Positions 27,301 to 36,049 of a stretch of DNA of 64,000 bases are shown here, in pieces. Every line of letters starts with the position of its first letter. Position 1 is the stretch's first letter. Origin of the DNA: Microbulbifer agarilyticus. Its GTDB lineage: Bacteria > Pseudomonadota > Gammaproteobacteria > Pseudomonadales > Cellvibrionaceae. The stretch is from NCBI RefSeq assembly GCF_019800665.1, contig NZ_JAHVKO010000002.1:186001-250000 (forward strand), given 5' to 3'. Below the pieces are notes generated by a model. The model had not been told where the DNA came from, searched no databases, and saw only the letters and a program-made list of their open reading frames with translations. The position numbers were made by a program, and so were the translations under genes.

Positions 27301-28233
27301 TTGCGATCCCTGAACGTTGTAGGTGCGGGCAAGCTCGGGCGCACGCTGGCCACCCTTTGGCATCAACAAGGCGTGTTCGAGATTGCCGGGCTGTTCAATC
27401 GCAGTGCGGCAAGCACTCGTGAAGCCCAGGACTTTATCGGTGCGGGTACTGCCGTCTCAGACCTGAACAAGTTGCCCCACGCACAAGTCTGGCTGCTGGC
27501 GGTACCGGACGATCAAATTGCAACCACGGCCGCCGCCCTGGCCCCAATCATTGCGCAGTATCAGCCTCTGGCAGGCAAGTCCCCAATGCTATTCCACTGT
27601 AGCGGCGCCCTACCCGCTTCTGTGCTTGCCGCCAGTGGCGCAGATCTGCTCGCCAGCGCACACCCGGTACACAGCTTTGCCGACCCCAAACGCTCGCTCA
27701 CGGATCTTCCTGGCTCCACGGTAGCCCTGGAGGGCAGCGAAGAAGTGATCGATGTTCTTGAGCCGGCATTCAGGGCATTGAGCTGTAACTGTATTCACCT
27801 GAGCCCATCGCAAAAGGTGCTGTACCACACGGGCTCGGTAATGGCCTGCAACTATCTCACCGTACTTATGGATCTAAGCCTGCAGGTCTTTCAGGCCGCC
27901 GGTATCGATAACAAAAGCGCAATGGCGCTACTCGAACCCATTGTGGTGCAGACGGTGAAAAACAATTTTGCTCTGGGGCCGGCCAAGGCGCTTACCGGTC
28001 CGCTGGTACGCGGCGACGTCGCAACGGTGGCGCGACAGGCCGAAGCGCTACGTCAACTTGCGAAATCAAACAGCACAACCAATAACGACTCCGACACCAC
28101 GCCTGACATCCAAGCCGCGACGCTTGCCGAAATGTATCGCGCGCTCGGAAAAGCTGCATTGCCTCTGGCGAAAAAAGCCGGCCTGAGCCAAGATGCTCGC
28201 CGGCAACTGCAATCCATTTTTGACGAATCGTAA
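27301..28233 (+). CDS. Rossmann-fold DUF2520 family protein
   Basis: The 310-residue protein begins at a TTG directly after the pdxJ stop (LNVVGAGKLGRTLATLW) and has an NAD(P)-binding GAGKLG loop, with a C-terminal helical domain containing KVLYHTGSVMACNYL, typical of DUF2520 (related to ketopantoate reductase and pyrroline-5-carboxylate reductase folds). Substrate unknown. Adjacency to pdxJ with zero spacing implies co-translation, and a link to cofactor metabolism is possible but not shown. Confidence 0.85.
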   Translation: MRSLNVVGAGKLGRTLATLWHQQGVFEIAGLFNRSAASTREAQDFIGAGTAVSDLNKLPHAQVWLLAVPDDQIATTAAALAPIIAQYQPLAGKSPMLFHCSGALPASVLAASGADLLASAHPVHSFADPKRSLTDLPGSTVALEGSEEVIDVLEPAFRALSCNCIHLSPSQKVLYHTGSVMACNYLTVLMDLSLQVFQAAGIDNKSAMALLEPIVVQTVKNNFALGPAKALTGPLVRGDVATVARQAEALRQLAKSNSTTNNDSDTTPDIQAATLAEMYRALGKAALPLAKKAGLSQDARRQLQSIFDES

Positions 28234-28235
28234 CC

Positions 28236-29006
28236 GTGAACGACTCCCCCGAATATCTGAAAAAACGCGCATTCTTCGACAGCCTGCTCACCATCTATGG
28301 ACGCAAGCCGGTTCTCGAAGCACTGGAGGACAGCAGCCTGCCCGTGCACAAGCTGCACCTGGCGGAAAGTAACCGCAAGGACCAGCTGATTTCCCGTATC
28401 GAACAACTGGCCGAAGAACGCAATATTCAGGTCGCCCACTGGGACCGCAAAGGCCTGTCCCGCATTTCAAAAAATGCCAAGCAGGACCAGGGCGTGGCAC
28501 TGGACCTGGCGCTACCGAAATACGGCAGTGCCGATACTTTCCTTAAAAAAAGCCAGGGCAAACACTTTGAGTTACTCGCGCTGGACGGCATCACCAATCC
28601 GCAAAACCTGGGCATGATTATTCGCTCGGCGTGCGCAGGCGGAATCGATGGAATCTTGCTGCCGAAAAAAGGCTGTGCGCAAATAGACCCTCTGGTTATC
28701 AAGGCCAGTGTGGGCACGCTGTTTAAGAGCCGTATTCTACGCTGTGACCAGCTGGCACCCGTGCTACAAAAATTCGGTGAGCAGGGCGCGCGCGTTTGCG
28801 CACTTTCCTCACACGCGCAAGATACCCTGGGTACGCTCGATACCAGTGCGCCCACGGTATTCGTTTTGGGAAATGAAACCCATGGCGTAAGCCCCGCGGT
28901 GGAAAAGTCCTGCACCCATAAAATTCGCATCCCGATGAAGAATGATGTGGAAAGCCTGAATGTGGCAATTACCGCGGCATTGATCAGCTTTCGTCATCAG
29001 TTCTGA
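28236..29006 (+). CDS. TrmH/SpoU-family RNA 2'-O-methyltransferase
   Basis: Methylates a ribose 2'-OH in tRNA or rRNA using SAM through a trefoil-knot fold. The 256-residue protein has an N-terminal substrate-binding domain (TIYGRKPVLEAL) and the three SPOUT motifs: NPQNLGMIIRSA (motif 1 Asn and Arg), VFVLGNETHGVS (motif 2) and IPMKNDVESLNVAITAA (motif 3). It resembles RlmB (23S G2251) but could be another member. GTG start at 28236, two bases after the preceding stop. Confidence 0.88.
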   Translation: MNDSPEYLKKRAFFDSLLTIYGRKPVLEALEDSSLPVHKLHLAESNRKDQLISRIEQLAEERNIQVAHWDRKGLSRISKNAKQDQGVALDLALPKYGSADTFLKKSQGKHFELLALDGITNPQNLGMIIRSACAGGIDGILLPKKGCAQIDPLVIKASVGTLFKSRILRCDQLAPVLQKFGEQGARVCALSSHAQDTLGTLDTSAPTVFVLGNETHGVSPAVEKSCTHKIRIPMKNDVESLNVAITAALISFRHQF

Positions 29007-29616
29007 CGCCCAGCAAAAAAGTACGCAGCGCCCACTAATTATCGCCGCACTATCTGACGGCGCATGCAACCGCCGCGTCAAACTGACCTTCCGCTGATCT
29101 GACCAATTTACATACTTGAAGCCAAACTTCAGCCGCAGAATTCACCTGGTAGCACAATTGCCAGCAACTGCCGGCTCATTTTATTCACAATCCACAGAAT
29201 CTGTGGATATCTCTGTTAACAACACCCGGGAAAACGCCGCCAGCCCCCATGATCCGTTGTAACCAGTTTGTGAAGAAAATTTAACCAAATAAGTTTTTTC
29301 TTTATAAATCAGCAAGTTACAAAAAACTTCAAAACAGGATTGACAAATTTCTTTCGTAACTATCTACCCGCATTCGTTCACACTGCGCTGTGGAAAGCTT
29401 TTCCCTCTAGCCCCAAAGGGCTAAAAATTTTTGGCATTTAATTAGTCAACTGGTGAAAAGTAAGCGGCTTGCCCACATACCGCACAGGCGCCCAACACTG
29501 GTCAACCAGCGGGCACCACAGAAGAGCGTATAAAAGAAATTAGGCGCCGAGACGGCAAAGACGCAGCCCCGCGGCCCTCAAGCTAATGAGTGCCGACGGG
29601 AACAGATTGAGTGAGG
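29007..29616. other. AT-rich convergent intergenic region with DnaA-box-like motifs
   Basis: No gene is visible in 610 bases although both neighbours end here. TTATTCACA (29181-29189) is a perfect DnaA box; atccacaga/tctgtggat (29190-29208) forms an inverted repeat whose right side (tgtggatat, 29202-29210) is an 8 of 9 box on the other strand; tgtgaagaa (29269-29277) is also a near match. An AT-rich run follows at 29273-29360. A TTGACA at 29340-29345 with TATCTA 15 bases on could be a promoter, and a small tagccc/gggcta hairpin followed by A and T runs lies near 29409-29430. Replication-linked site, DnaA titration site or a small RNA are all possible. Confidence 0.4.
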
Positions 29617-30624
29617 TTATTTGGGAAACGCGGCCAGGGGGTGAGTTGTGGTGATCCCCATTTGCACCCGCGCACCGGGCTCGGCCTGCACTTCGTGACT
29701 GGTACGCACCTTGAGCTGCACGCCGTCACCAACTTGCACCGCATACAGGCGCGAGCAACCCTCATAGCGCACCCAGTCCACCACACCATTGCCAATTTCA
29801 GATGGCACCAGAGACAAATCATCTGGCCGCAGAAGTAGATCAACCTGCCCACGGGCACCATCGATCGGAATGCCCGGTGCCGGGCCAAGGTCGGTGGTTA
29901 CCTGGCGCCCATCGAGCACCCCGGGGAGAAAACTTGCCTCCCCCAGAAATCGGGCAACGAAACGGCTGGCAGGCTCGGCGAAGCATTTCTCTGGGGAGTC
30001 CAACTGCTCCAACTTGCCACCGTTGAGGATTCCCACACGGTCACCAACCGAAAGTGCCTCTTCCTGGTCATGGGTAACCCAGATCGCGGGGATACCGGCG
30101 GCCTTGAGCGCCTCGCGGATTTCCCAGCGCAAACTGTCTTTCAAGGCCGCATCCAGATTGGACAGCGGCTCATCGAGAAGAATAAACGCGGGCTGGTGTG
30201 CAATGGTTCGAGCCAGCGCTACACGCTGCTTTTGTCCGCCCGAAAGGCTGGCGGGTTTGGCCTGACGGAACGCCTCCAGTCCCAGCAGCTTCAACCAGTG
30301 GTCTGCCAGAGACGTGTCTTTCAGGCGGAAGCACACATTTTCCTGCACGGTGAGATGGGGAAACAGGGCGAAATCCTGAAACACCATGCCGACATTGCGC
30401 TTCTCGGGCGGCACCGGGCGCTTGGCTGTTGAGCACCAGTCACCCAATGAAATCTCACCTTCGGTTACCGGAATCAATCCAGCTAGCGCCTGTAAAATAG
30501 TGGTTTTACCGCAGCCGGTCGGCCCGACAAGCATCAACACCTCGTCCCTTCCCAGGGCAAGGTTGAGATTGTCCACCACACTCGTGGAGCCGTAATCAAC
30601 AGACAGGTTGCGAACGTTCAGCAT
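29617..30624 (-). CDS. fbpC: Ferric iron ABC transporter, ATP-binding protein (FbpC-type)
   Basis: Powers Fe(III) import through FbpB. The 335-residue protein has Walker A GPTGCGKTT (34-42), the LSGGQ signature (127-131), Walker B ILLDEP and the switch histidine in VTHDQEEAL, followed by a C-terminal TOBE-type regulatory domain from about 240. It is the last gene of the minus-strand unit, 8 bases after fbpB. The call as iron-specific rests on the FbpA-like protein and the upstream Fur box. Confidence 0.88.
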   Translation of the reverse strand: MLNVRNLSVDYGSTSVVDNLNLALGRDEVLMLVGPTGCGKTTILQALAGLIPVTEGEISLGDWCSTAKRPVPPEKRNVGMVFQDFALFPHLTVQENVCFRLKDTSLADHWLKLLGLEAFRQAKPASLSGGQKQRVALARTIAHQPAFILLDEPLSNLDAALKDSLRWEIREALKAAGIPAIWVTHDQEEALSVGDRVGILNGGKLEQLDSPEKCFAEPASRFVARFLGEASFLPGVLDGRQVTTDLGPAPGIPIDGARGQVDLLLRPDDLSLVPSEIGNGVVDWVRYEGCSRLYAVQVGDGVQLKVRTSHEVQAEPGARVQMGITTTHPLAAFPK

Positions 30625-30632
30625 TATCGCGA

Positions 30633-32144
30633 CTATTTTCCAGAAACTTCGAGTTCAGCCCGGCGCTCACCGGACAACATCAGCGCCAGCCCCAGTGCTG
30701 ACATCAACACCAGCAACAGCCCGGGAATGGCTGCGCGGCCAAAATACCCCGCTTCGTATACACGCCACAAGTAGGTCGCCAGGGTTTCGAATCCGGTGGG
30801 GCCCAACATCAGCGTGGCCGGCAGCTCCCGCATGGCCTCGAGGAACACCAGTGCGGCGCCGGCAATCATACCGCGCATGGTCAGCGGTAATGTAACCCGC
30901 TGAAACGCTTCCCGGGGGCTGGCACCCAATACACGCGCTGCCTTTACCAGACTTGAATCCAAACCCTCGGCGGTTGAGCGCACAGAACTGACCGCCAGCG
31001 GCAAAAATCGCAATACGTAACACAGCACCAGCAAGCCCAGCGTCTGGTACAGAAATGGCAGCTTCAGCCCGACATACACCAGTGCGGTACCCATTACGAT
31101 ACCGGGCACACCAAACCCAAAATATGTCACCCGCTCCATAATACGGCCCGCGCGCCCGGCAATAGCGGCGTGCGCGACCGGAATCGCGAGTACCACCGCA
31201 CATACCGCAGCCAGGATTGACGCGTGCACAGAGTTCCACGCGTAGCGCAGGTCAAAACCGGCGCTGCCCTCGCGCGCAAGCCACACCGCGAAAATGGCGA
31301 GAGGCAACACTACCGCCAGCAGAATCACCGGGGAAACGGCCACACCAATCATCCAGCGCTGCCAGCCATTGGGCCAGAGCGTGAGGTGGCGGCCGGGTTT
31401 CTCGCGACTGCCGCGCACCCGGGATTCCAAAAACAGCACCAGCCCGACAATTGCCAGCAACTGCAGGGACAGCATCGCCGCCTGGCTCAAACCAAATGCG
31501 TTGTACTCGACAAAGATCACCCTTGTGAAAGTATCCAGCCGCATAATCGCTGGAGTACCAAAATCGGACAGGGTATACAGGGCCACCAGTAATCCGCCTG
31601 CAGCAATGCCAGTAGCGACCCGGGGCAGCACCACCTTCAGCAGACTCATTCCCAGAGACATGCCCAGCGTGCGCGCCGCGTTCACCAGGCTCGCATCGAG
31701 GCTTAACAGGGAAGCGCGGGTGGTCAGCATCACAAACGGGTAAGAGTAGAGAATCATTACCAGCGAGGCGCCGAGTAAACCATCCATAGCGGGCAACGGA
31801 ATACCCAGCAAATTGTGGATTTCACCACCACGGCCAAATGCCGCATAGATGGTAAATGCGCCTATATAGCTGGGGATAGCAAGCGGCGCGGCGAGAATCA
31901 CCAGCCACAGCCTGCGCATGGGAAATTGCACGTAAGCGGTTACAAACGCCAACGGTACGCCGATCAGCACCGAGCCAAGTACGGTAAATACCATCAGCAG
32001 CAGGGTATTGGTGAGCACGCGCAAATTGTGCGCGTCGAAAAACTGCGCTTCGCTCGCCGCGAGGTCGAACAACACACCGATGGGCAGGATAGCCAGCAGC
32101 GCGATCAGCGCGGCCAGCGGGTAGGACCGGGGCCAGTGGGTCAT
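30633..32144 (-). CDS. fbpB: Ferric iron ABC transporter, permease (FbpB-type)
   Basis: Fused double permease of 503 residues with about twelve membrane helices and two copies of the inner-membrane EAA motif region (around NAARTLGMSLGMSLLKVVLPR and VKAARVLGASPREAFQRVTL), as in FbpB/SfuB. Its ATG overlaps the fbpA stop by four bases. Forms the channel for iron delivered by the periplasmic binding protein. Confidence 0.9.
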   Translation of the reverse strand: MTHWPRSYPLAALIALLAILPIGVLFDLAASEAQFFDAHNLRVLTNTLLLMVFTVLGSVLIGVPLAFVTAYVQFPMRRLWLVILAAPLAIPSYIGAFTIYAAFGRGGEIHNLLGIPLPAMDGLLGASLVMILYSYPFVMLTTRASLLSLDASLVNAARTLGMSLGMSLLKVVLPRVATGIAAGGLLVALYTLSDFGTPAIMRLDTFTRVIFVEYNAFGLSQAAMLSLQLLAIVGLVLFLESRVRGSREKPGRHLTLWPNGWQRWMIGVAVSPVILLAVVLPLAIFAVWLAREGSAGFDLRYAWNSVHASILAAVCAVVLAIPVAHAAIAGRAGRIMERVTYFGFGVPGIVMGTALVYVGLKLPFLYQTLGLLVLCYVLRFLPLAVSSVRSTAEGLDSSLVKAARVLGASPREAFQRVTLPLTMRGMIAGAALVFLEAMRELPATLMLGPTGFETLATYLWRVYEAGYFGRAAIPGLLLVLMSALGLALMLSGERRAELEVSGK

Positions 32145-33199
32145 AACACCCCGGTGCGACGCATCAGATTCAAGGTGGGGCGCAAATCAGCCAGCTTGGT
32201 GAGATCCAGCTTGGGCGGCGAAATCTCACTCAATGGCGGCAAGCCTTGCGGCGGCTGTACACCATTGACGAGAGGAATCTCGTAGGCCTCACGCGCCAGG
32301 TAGGACTGCACTTCGCGCGTCAGCAGGTAGCGGATGAAGTTGATCGGCAGATCCCCTTCGCTTAATGCCAGAATGCCGGAGGCATTCACCAGGCAGCCTG
32401 CATCATTCTTGGTAAACGCCAAGTCGACATTCGCATCGGGTTTGCCGGCTTTCAGGCGCAGGGTGTAATAGTGGTTGGCAAAGCCAATATCCACTTCGCC
32501 GCGCTCCACGCCCATTACGACACCCAGTTCACCGGCGTAGCTCTTGGCACGCTGATTTACGCCGCGCAGCCAATCTGCCGTGGCTTTTTCGCCCTCAAGC
32601 AAACGCATGGCGGTAACAAAGGATTGGAAGGAGGCATAGGCCGGCGCCCAGCCAATAGAAAAGTCGCTATCCGCCAGCGCCATAACGCTGTCCGGAATTT
32701 GTGCGCGCGTCACCCGCTCGGTGTTGTAAGGGATGGTCCGAATACGGCCAGTCACCGGTGCCCACTGCGGGTACTGGAACCCCGGGCGCAATGCTTCGGT
32801 GATATCGGCCGGCAATGGTCGAGCCAGGCCCGCATCGGCGACAAGGCCAATGGCTCCGGAATCTACCGCCCAAAACACATCTGCCCGCCGCACGCCCGCC
32901 TTGGACTCGGCAACAATGGTATTAGCCAGCGCCGCAGTCACACCGCGGCGGACCTGTAAATTAAACTTGGGATTGCGCTTGCGAATAGCATCGAGGACGT
33001 TTTCGTAAAGCCCGCCTTCCCCGCGCCCCAGATACAGGGTGAGGTCCCCTTCCAGCGGCGGCAATTGATCAACGGACACCGCATCTGGCCTTACACCCGC
33101 TACATCAGATGCAAATACAGAAAACGGCAGGGCCCCCAGGGCACCTGCCGCAGCAAAACTATTCAAACAGGCACTACGTAAAAAAGCTCTGCGCTGCAC
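32141..33199 (-). CDS. fbpA: Periplasmic iron-binding protein, Tat-type signal (FbpA-type)
   Basis: Captures Fe(III) in the periplasm for the FbpBC transporter. The 352-residue protein starts with RRAFLR at residues 3-8 and a hydrophobic stretch ending FSVFA, which looks like a twin-arginine signal; Tat export of iron-binding proteins occurs in some bacteria, such as cyanobacterial FutA. The mature part has the FbpA-like LTLYLGRGEGGLYENVLDAI opening and a late YYTLRLKAGKP segment. A hairpin (cagggggc/gccctctg) lies in the 94 bases after the upstream gene, but I see no separate promoter. Confidence 0.87.
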   Translation of the reverse strand: MQRRAFLRSACLNSFAAAGALGALPFSVFASDVAGVRPDAVSVDQLPPLEGDLTLYLGRGEGGLYENVLDAIRKRNPKFNLQVRRGVTAALANTIVAESKAGVRRADVFWAVDSGAIGLVADAGLARPLPADITEALRPGFQYPQWAPVTGRIRTIPYNTERVTRAQIPDSVMALADSDFSIGWAPAYASFQSFVTAMRLLEGEKATADWLRGVNQRAKSYAGELGVVMGVERGEVDIGFANHYYTLRLKAGKPDANVDLAFTKNDAGCLVNASGILALSEGDLPINFIRYLLTREVQSYLAREAYEIPLVNGVQPPQGLPPLSEISPPKLDLTKLADLRPTLNLMRRTGVL

Positions 33200-33293
33200 G
33201 GATAATCCTTAATCGAAAATTCACAAGCTCGTCAGAGGGCAATTAAGCCCCCTGCTTTTCCCTGGGGAATGAATTGGGGCTTCTATGAAGACC

Positions 33294-34112
33294 TTAAAAA
33301 ACGTCCTTGCGTTTTTTCTCTGCGGCAGCCACCAGATCCTTCGCGCGATCCAGTTTTGCTTGCATGGATTCAACGACCTTGCGCACATCGTCAACACTGG
33401 ACTTGCCGTCAATGGCCTGCGGCAGGGTTACGTTGAAGTCTTTTTCCAGATCTTCCACCAGATCAGCATCCTGTTCGATCAGAACACCTTCAACGCCCTC
33501 AAAGCGATGCAGGTAGGTGTCGTGAACGATGCTGGTAGCGGCTTCCGGCAGTTTCTCTGCGTATTTGGCGACCACGCGATCCAGGCGGTGCTTAATGTCG
33601 TCCAGGGTCTCCGGCACCGTGGTGGGTTCTGCTTCAGTGGTTTGAACCTTGGCCACCAGCCCTTTTTCCTGATACTGGGCAGCCAACTTAACTGCGCCCA
33701 GCGCCTGCCACAGGGCCTGATTCAGTTTGCTTTGCTCTTCACGCACTTTGGCAATCGGTGCGCCGGCATCAATCGCCTGTTTTACGCCGAAAATACCCTG
33801 CCAGATGTTGGCGTAAACGGGTACATAACTGGTTTCGATAGCGGAGTGGAAATCGACCTCTTCCCAGTACTCGGGCATCGCATTGGTGTTGGTGCCCTTT
33901 TGCCCTTTCTCTTCGTAGGTGTCGACGACAGCGCCAAATTTGCCGACCAGCCAGTTCACCTCTTCTGAGTACTGCCCAATATGGGACTTCAGATCATTAA
34001 CGTGATCGCCGATTTCCCCGTTCGCGGAAACTTGGCTGGCACCCAGCAGTGCCACAAGACCCAGTACCATGCCGAGATTGCGAGGCTTGCGGATAAAAGA
34101 TTTAGCTTGCAT
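33294..34112 (-). CDS. Fur-boxed periplasmic protein of unknown function
   Basis: I do not recognise the family. From the ATG at 34112 it encodes 272 residues: a Sec signal (LGMVLGLVALLGASQVSA, cleavage before NGE) and a mostly helical mature part with no cysteine and no membrane helix. A motif-rich stretch near residue 75 (EYWEEVDFHSAIETSYVP) holds acidic, His and Tyr residues that could bind metal. It lies 94 bases upstream of fbpABC on the same strand and carries the only Fur box of the locus, which suggests a role in iron capture or transfer. The frame is open to 34175. Confidence 0.8.
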   Translation of the reverse strand: MQAKSFIRKPRNLGMVLGLVALLGASQVSANGEIGDHVNDLKSHIGQYSEEVNWLVGKFGAVVDTYEEKGQKGTNTNAMPEYWEEVDFHSAIETSYVPVYANIWQGIFGVKQAIDAGAPIAKVREEQSKLNQALWQALGAVKLAAQYQEKGLVAKVQTTEAEPTTVPETLDDIKHRLDRVVAKYAEKLPEAATSIVHDTYLHRFEGVEGVLIEQDADLVEDLEKDFNVTLPQAIDGKSSVDDVRKVVESMQAKLDRAKDLVAAAEKKRKDVF

Positions 34113-34154
34113 GAATTCCCACTCTCTTTTGCGTTTCTTTATTACAGACAGTGC

Positions 34155-34173
34155 GCAAATGATACTCATTATC
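34155..34173. promoter_or_regulatory. Fur box
   Basis: The 19 bases gcaaatgatactcattatc match the Fur consensus GATAATGATAATCATTATC at 16 positions. It lies 43-61 bases before the ATG at 34112 and overlaps a minus-strand promoter candidate, TTTATT-17-TATCAT. It should repress the unknown periplasmic gene and probably fbpABC when iron is plentiful. Confidence 0.85.
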
Positions 34174-34525
34174 AAAAATGGAATAAAGTAGTCCGGAGCA
34201 AAGACTCAATGTTCTGCCTCCATCCGAGACGCAGCTTGGAACAGGCTTCTAATATTGGCGCCAGAAAACGGCATATCGGATCAAACTGGTGCCATTTCGG
34301 GCGCCCAGCGGAGCGAACAGCGACGGGATACTAACAGTCCGGGCCGGTTTTTTCATCTTCACCAGCGCCGATCCGACCCTCTACCGGGCCGAATTGGGCT
34401 AGATTCTCAGGTGAAGACCACTTGCGCACAGCAAACGAGCGAGGAGCTAGCAGCAAAGAGCTGGTATAGTCTGTGTCCCGGCTCGCAGAGTCACACGACC
34501 AACAAGATTTAAACTAGAGCGCACC
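34174..34525. other. Intergenic region upstream of the adenylate cyclase
   Basis: About 350 bases between the Fur box and the TTG start at 34526. I see no gene. A ggcgcc...ggcgcc repeat lies at about 34257 and 34300, and ccgggccgg followed by six Ts at about 34338-34353 resembles a terminator, but no adequate stem forms before the T-run. Confidence 0.35.
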
Positions 34526-36049
34526 TTGATCACCAAGACCAAAGACAACTTGCGAATACTCGCCCGCGGTCTGCAAGTGCGCCTGGCCCGGCTGTTGCCG
34601 CGTCACGTCCCCATCGCATTCAAACTGGCGCTGGTCATGACCCTCCTTCTGGTGGTGGGAATGACCAGTCTCGGTCTGGTGATTAGCGACAACCAGAATC
34701 AACTGATCCGTACCCAGCTGGATGAATTTGGCAACGCCATGGCGCTGCAACTCGCCAAGCAGGCCAGCGAACCCATTCTCTCCGAGAATGGTCTCAACCT
34801 GCAGATGCTCACGAGCAATCTGGGGCAAGAAGAGAAAATCCTGGGTGCCGCCATTTATGCCCACGATGGCCAGCCCCTCTCGGGCACAGGCCGCCTGCCC
34901 AACCTGGGCAAAACCCTGTTCGAATCCAACGCAGTGATCGCCCACCCGTGGTTTGGCGTGGATAATAATGGCAATAGTGAACGCCTGATCAGCTTTATCG
35001 CACCCGCCAACTATCAGGGCGTAAGGGCCGGCTCGGTAGTCATCACCCTGTCCGCCTCCCTGATGGACCAGGCCGCAGCCGAGGCCCGCGAAGCTGTCAT
35101 CTACGCCACACTGGCCATGACACTGCTGGCCTCCCTTTTCGCCTACTGGCTCAGCCGAAGGCTCTCCCTACCGATTCATCATTTAATGAAGGCCACCGAG
35201 GCCATCGGCCGTGGTGACCTCGCCACCCGCATCGACCAGCGCCGCAATGACGAACTCGGCTACCTGTTTGAAGGCTTCAACAATATGGCCGCGGGACTTC
35301 TGAAAAAGTCGCAGGTGGAACAGGTCTTCTCCCGCTATGTGTCGAAAAGCGTTGCCGATAAGGTACTCGCCAACCTCGATGAAGTCCGCCTGGTGGATCG
35401 CCCCATCGAGGCAACAGTACTGTTTGCCGACATCAGCGGCTTCACCGCCATGTCGGAAAATCTGGAACCAAGCCAGGTCTCCGGGCTGCTTAACGAATAC
35501 TTTTCGTATATTTCCCACGCTTGTGCGTTGCACGGCGGTGTGGTCGATAAATTTATCGGCGACTGCGCCATGCTGGTGTTTGGTGTCGCCGAAGACGATT
35601 CAGACCACGCATTTAACGCGGTAAGCTGTGGAGTGCTGATTCAGCACCTGGCGGCAGAGCTGAATCAGCAGCGCCTGACAGAAGGCAAGCCGGAAGTGCA
35701 TTTCCGCATCGGTATTAATTCCGGCACAATGCTGGCAGGCAACCTGGGCTCTGATGACCGCATGGAGTACACGGTGGTCGGTGATGCCGTAAACTTGGCC
35801 TCTCGCCTGTGCAGTGAAGCTGAGCCCGATCAAATTATTATTCGCGAGCAGCTGCACAATAATTTACAGTGCCGAATTGTGGCTCAAGCGGGCCAGTCGA
35901 TAAAGATTCGCGGCAAATCCGCTCCAGTGCAGATTTATTCCGTGAATGACTTATCTAAAGAAGGAAAATCGCAGCTGCGTAATCATCTGAAGGCACTGCG
36001 CAATAGCTTTAACGCGCTACAGGATGAAAAAACCGTCGACCATGCTTAA
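34526..36049 (+). CDS. Membrane adenylate cyclase, HAMP plus class III catalytic domain
   Basis: Makes cyclic AMP from ATP. The 507-residue protein (TTG start at 34526) has a transmembrane helix near 30-54, a periplasmic sensor of about 135 residues, a second helix near 190-210, a HAMP linker to about 260 and a class III cyclase domain from about 292 to 470. Metal ligands D302 (FADISGF) and D346 (KFIGDCAM), purine-selecting K342 and D420 (VVGDAVNLASR), and transition-state Asn/Arg residues are all present; Lys/Asp selects ATP over GTP. It overlaps the downstream lipoprotein gene, so the two probably act together. The sensed signal is unknown. Confidence 0.9.
   Translation: MITKTKDNLRILARGLQVRLARLLPRHVPIAFKLALVMTLLLVVGMTSLGLVISDNQNQLIRTQLDEFGNAMALQLAKQASEPILSENGLNLQMLTSNLGQEEKILGAAIYAHDGQPLSGTGRLPNLGKTLFESNAVIAHPWFGVDNNGNSERLISFIAPANYQGVRAGSVVITLSASLMDQAAAEAREAVIYATLAMTLLASLFAYWLSRRLSLPIHHLMKATEAIGRGDLATRIDQRRNDELGYLFEGFNNMAAGLLKKSQVEQVFSRYVSKSVADKVLANLDEVRLVDRPIEATVLFADISGFTAMSENLEPSQVSGLLNEYFSYISHACALHGGVVDKFIGDCAMLVFGVAEDDSDHAFNAVSCGVLIQHLAAELNQQRLTEGKPEVHFRIGINSGTMLAGNLGSDDRMEYTVVGDAVNLASRLCSEAEPDQIIIREQLHNNLQCRIVAQAGQSIKIRGKSAPVQIYSVNDLSKEGKSQLRNHLKALRNSFNALQDEKTVDHA

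Noticed and set aside
29007..29616. Chromosomal origin of replication
   Set aside because: DnaA-like boxes and AT-rich DNA are present, but no dnaA, dnaN, gidA or rpmH nearby and the box cluster is loose; kept only as a titration or unknown site.
34174..34360. Fur-controlled small RNA (RyhB/PrrF-like) on the plus strand
   Set aside because: Six Ts at about 34348-34353 follow ccgggccgg, but no stem of adequate length forms before them and no clear plus-strand promoter is visible.
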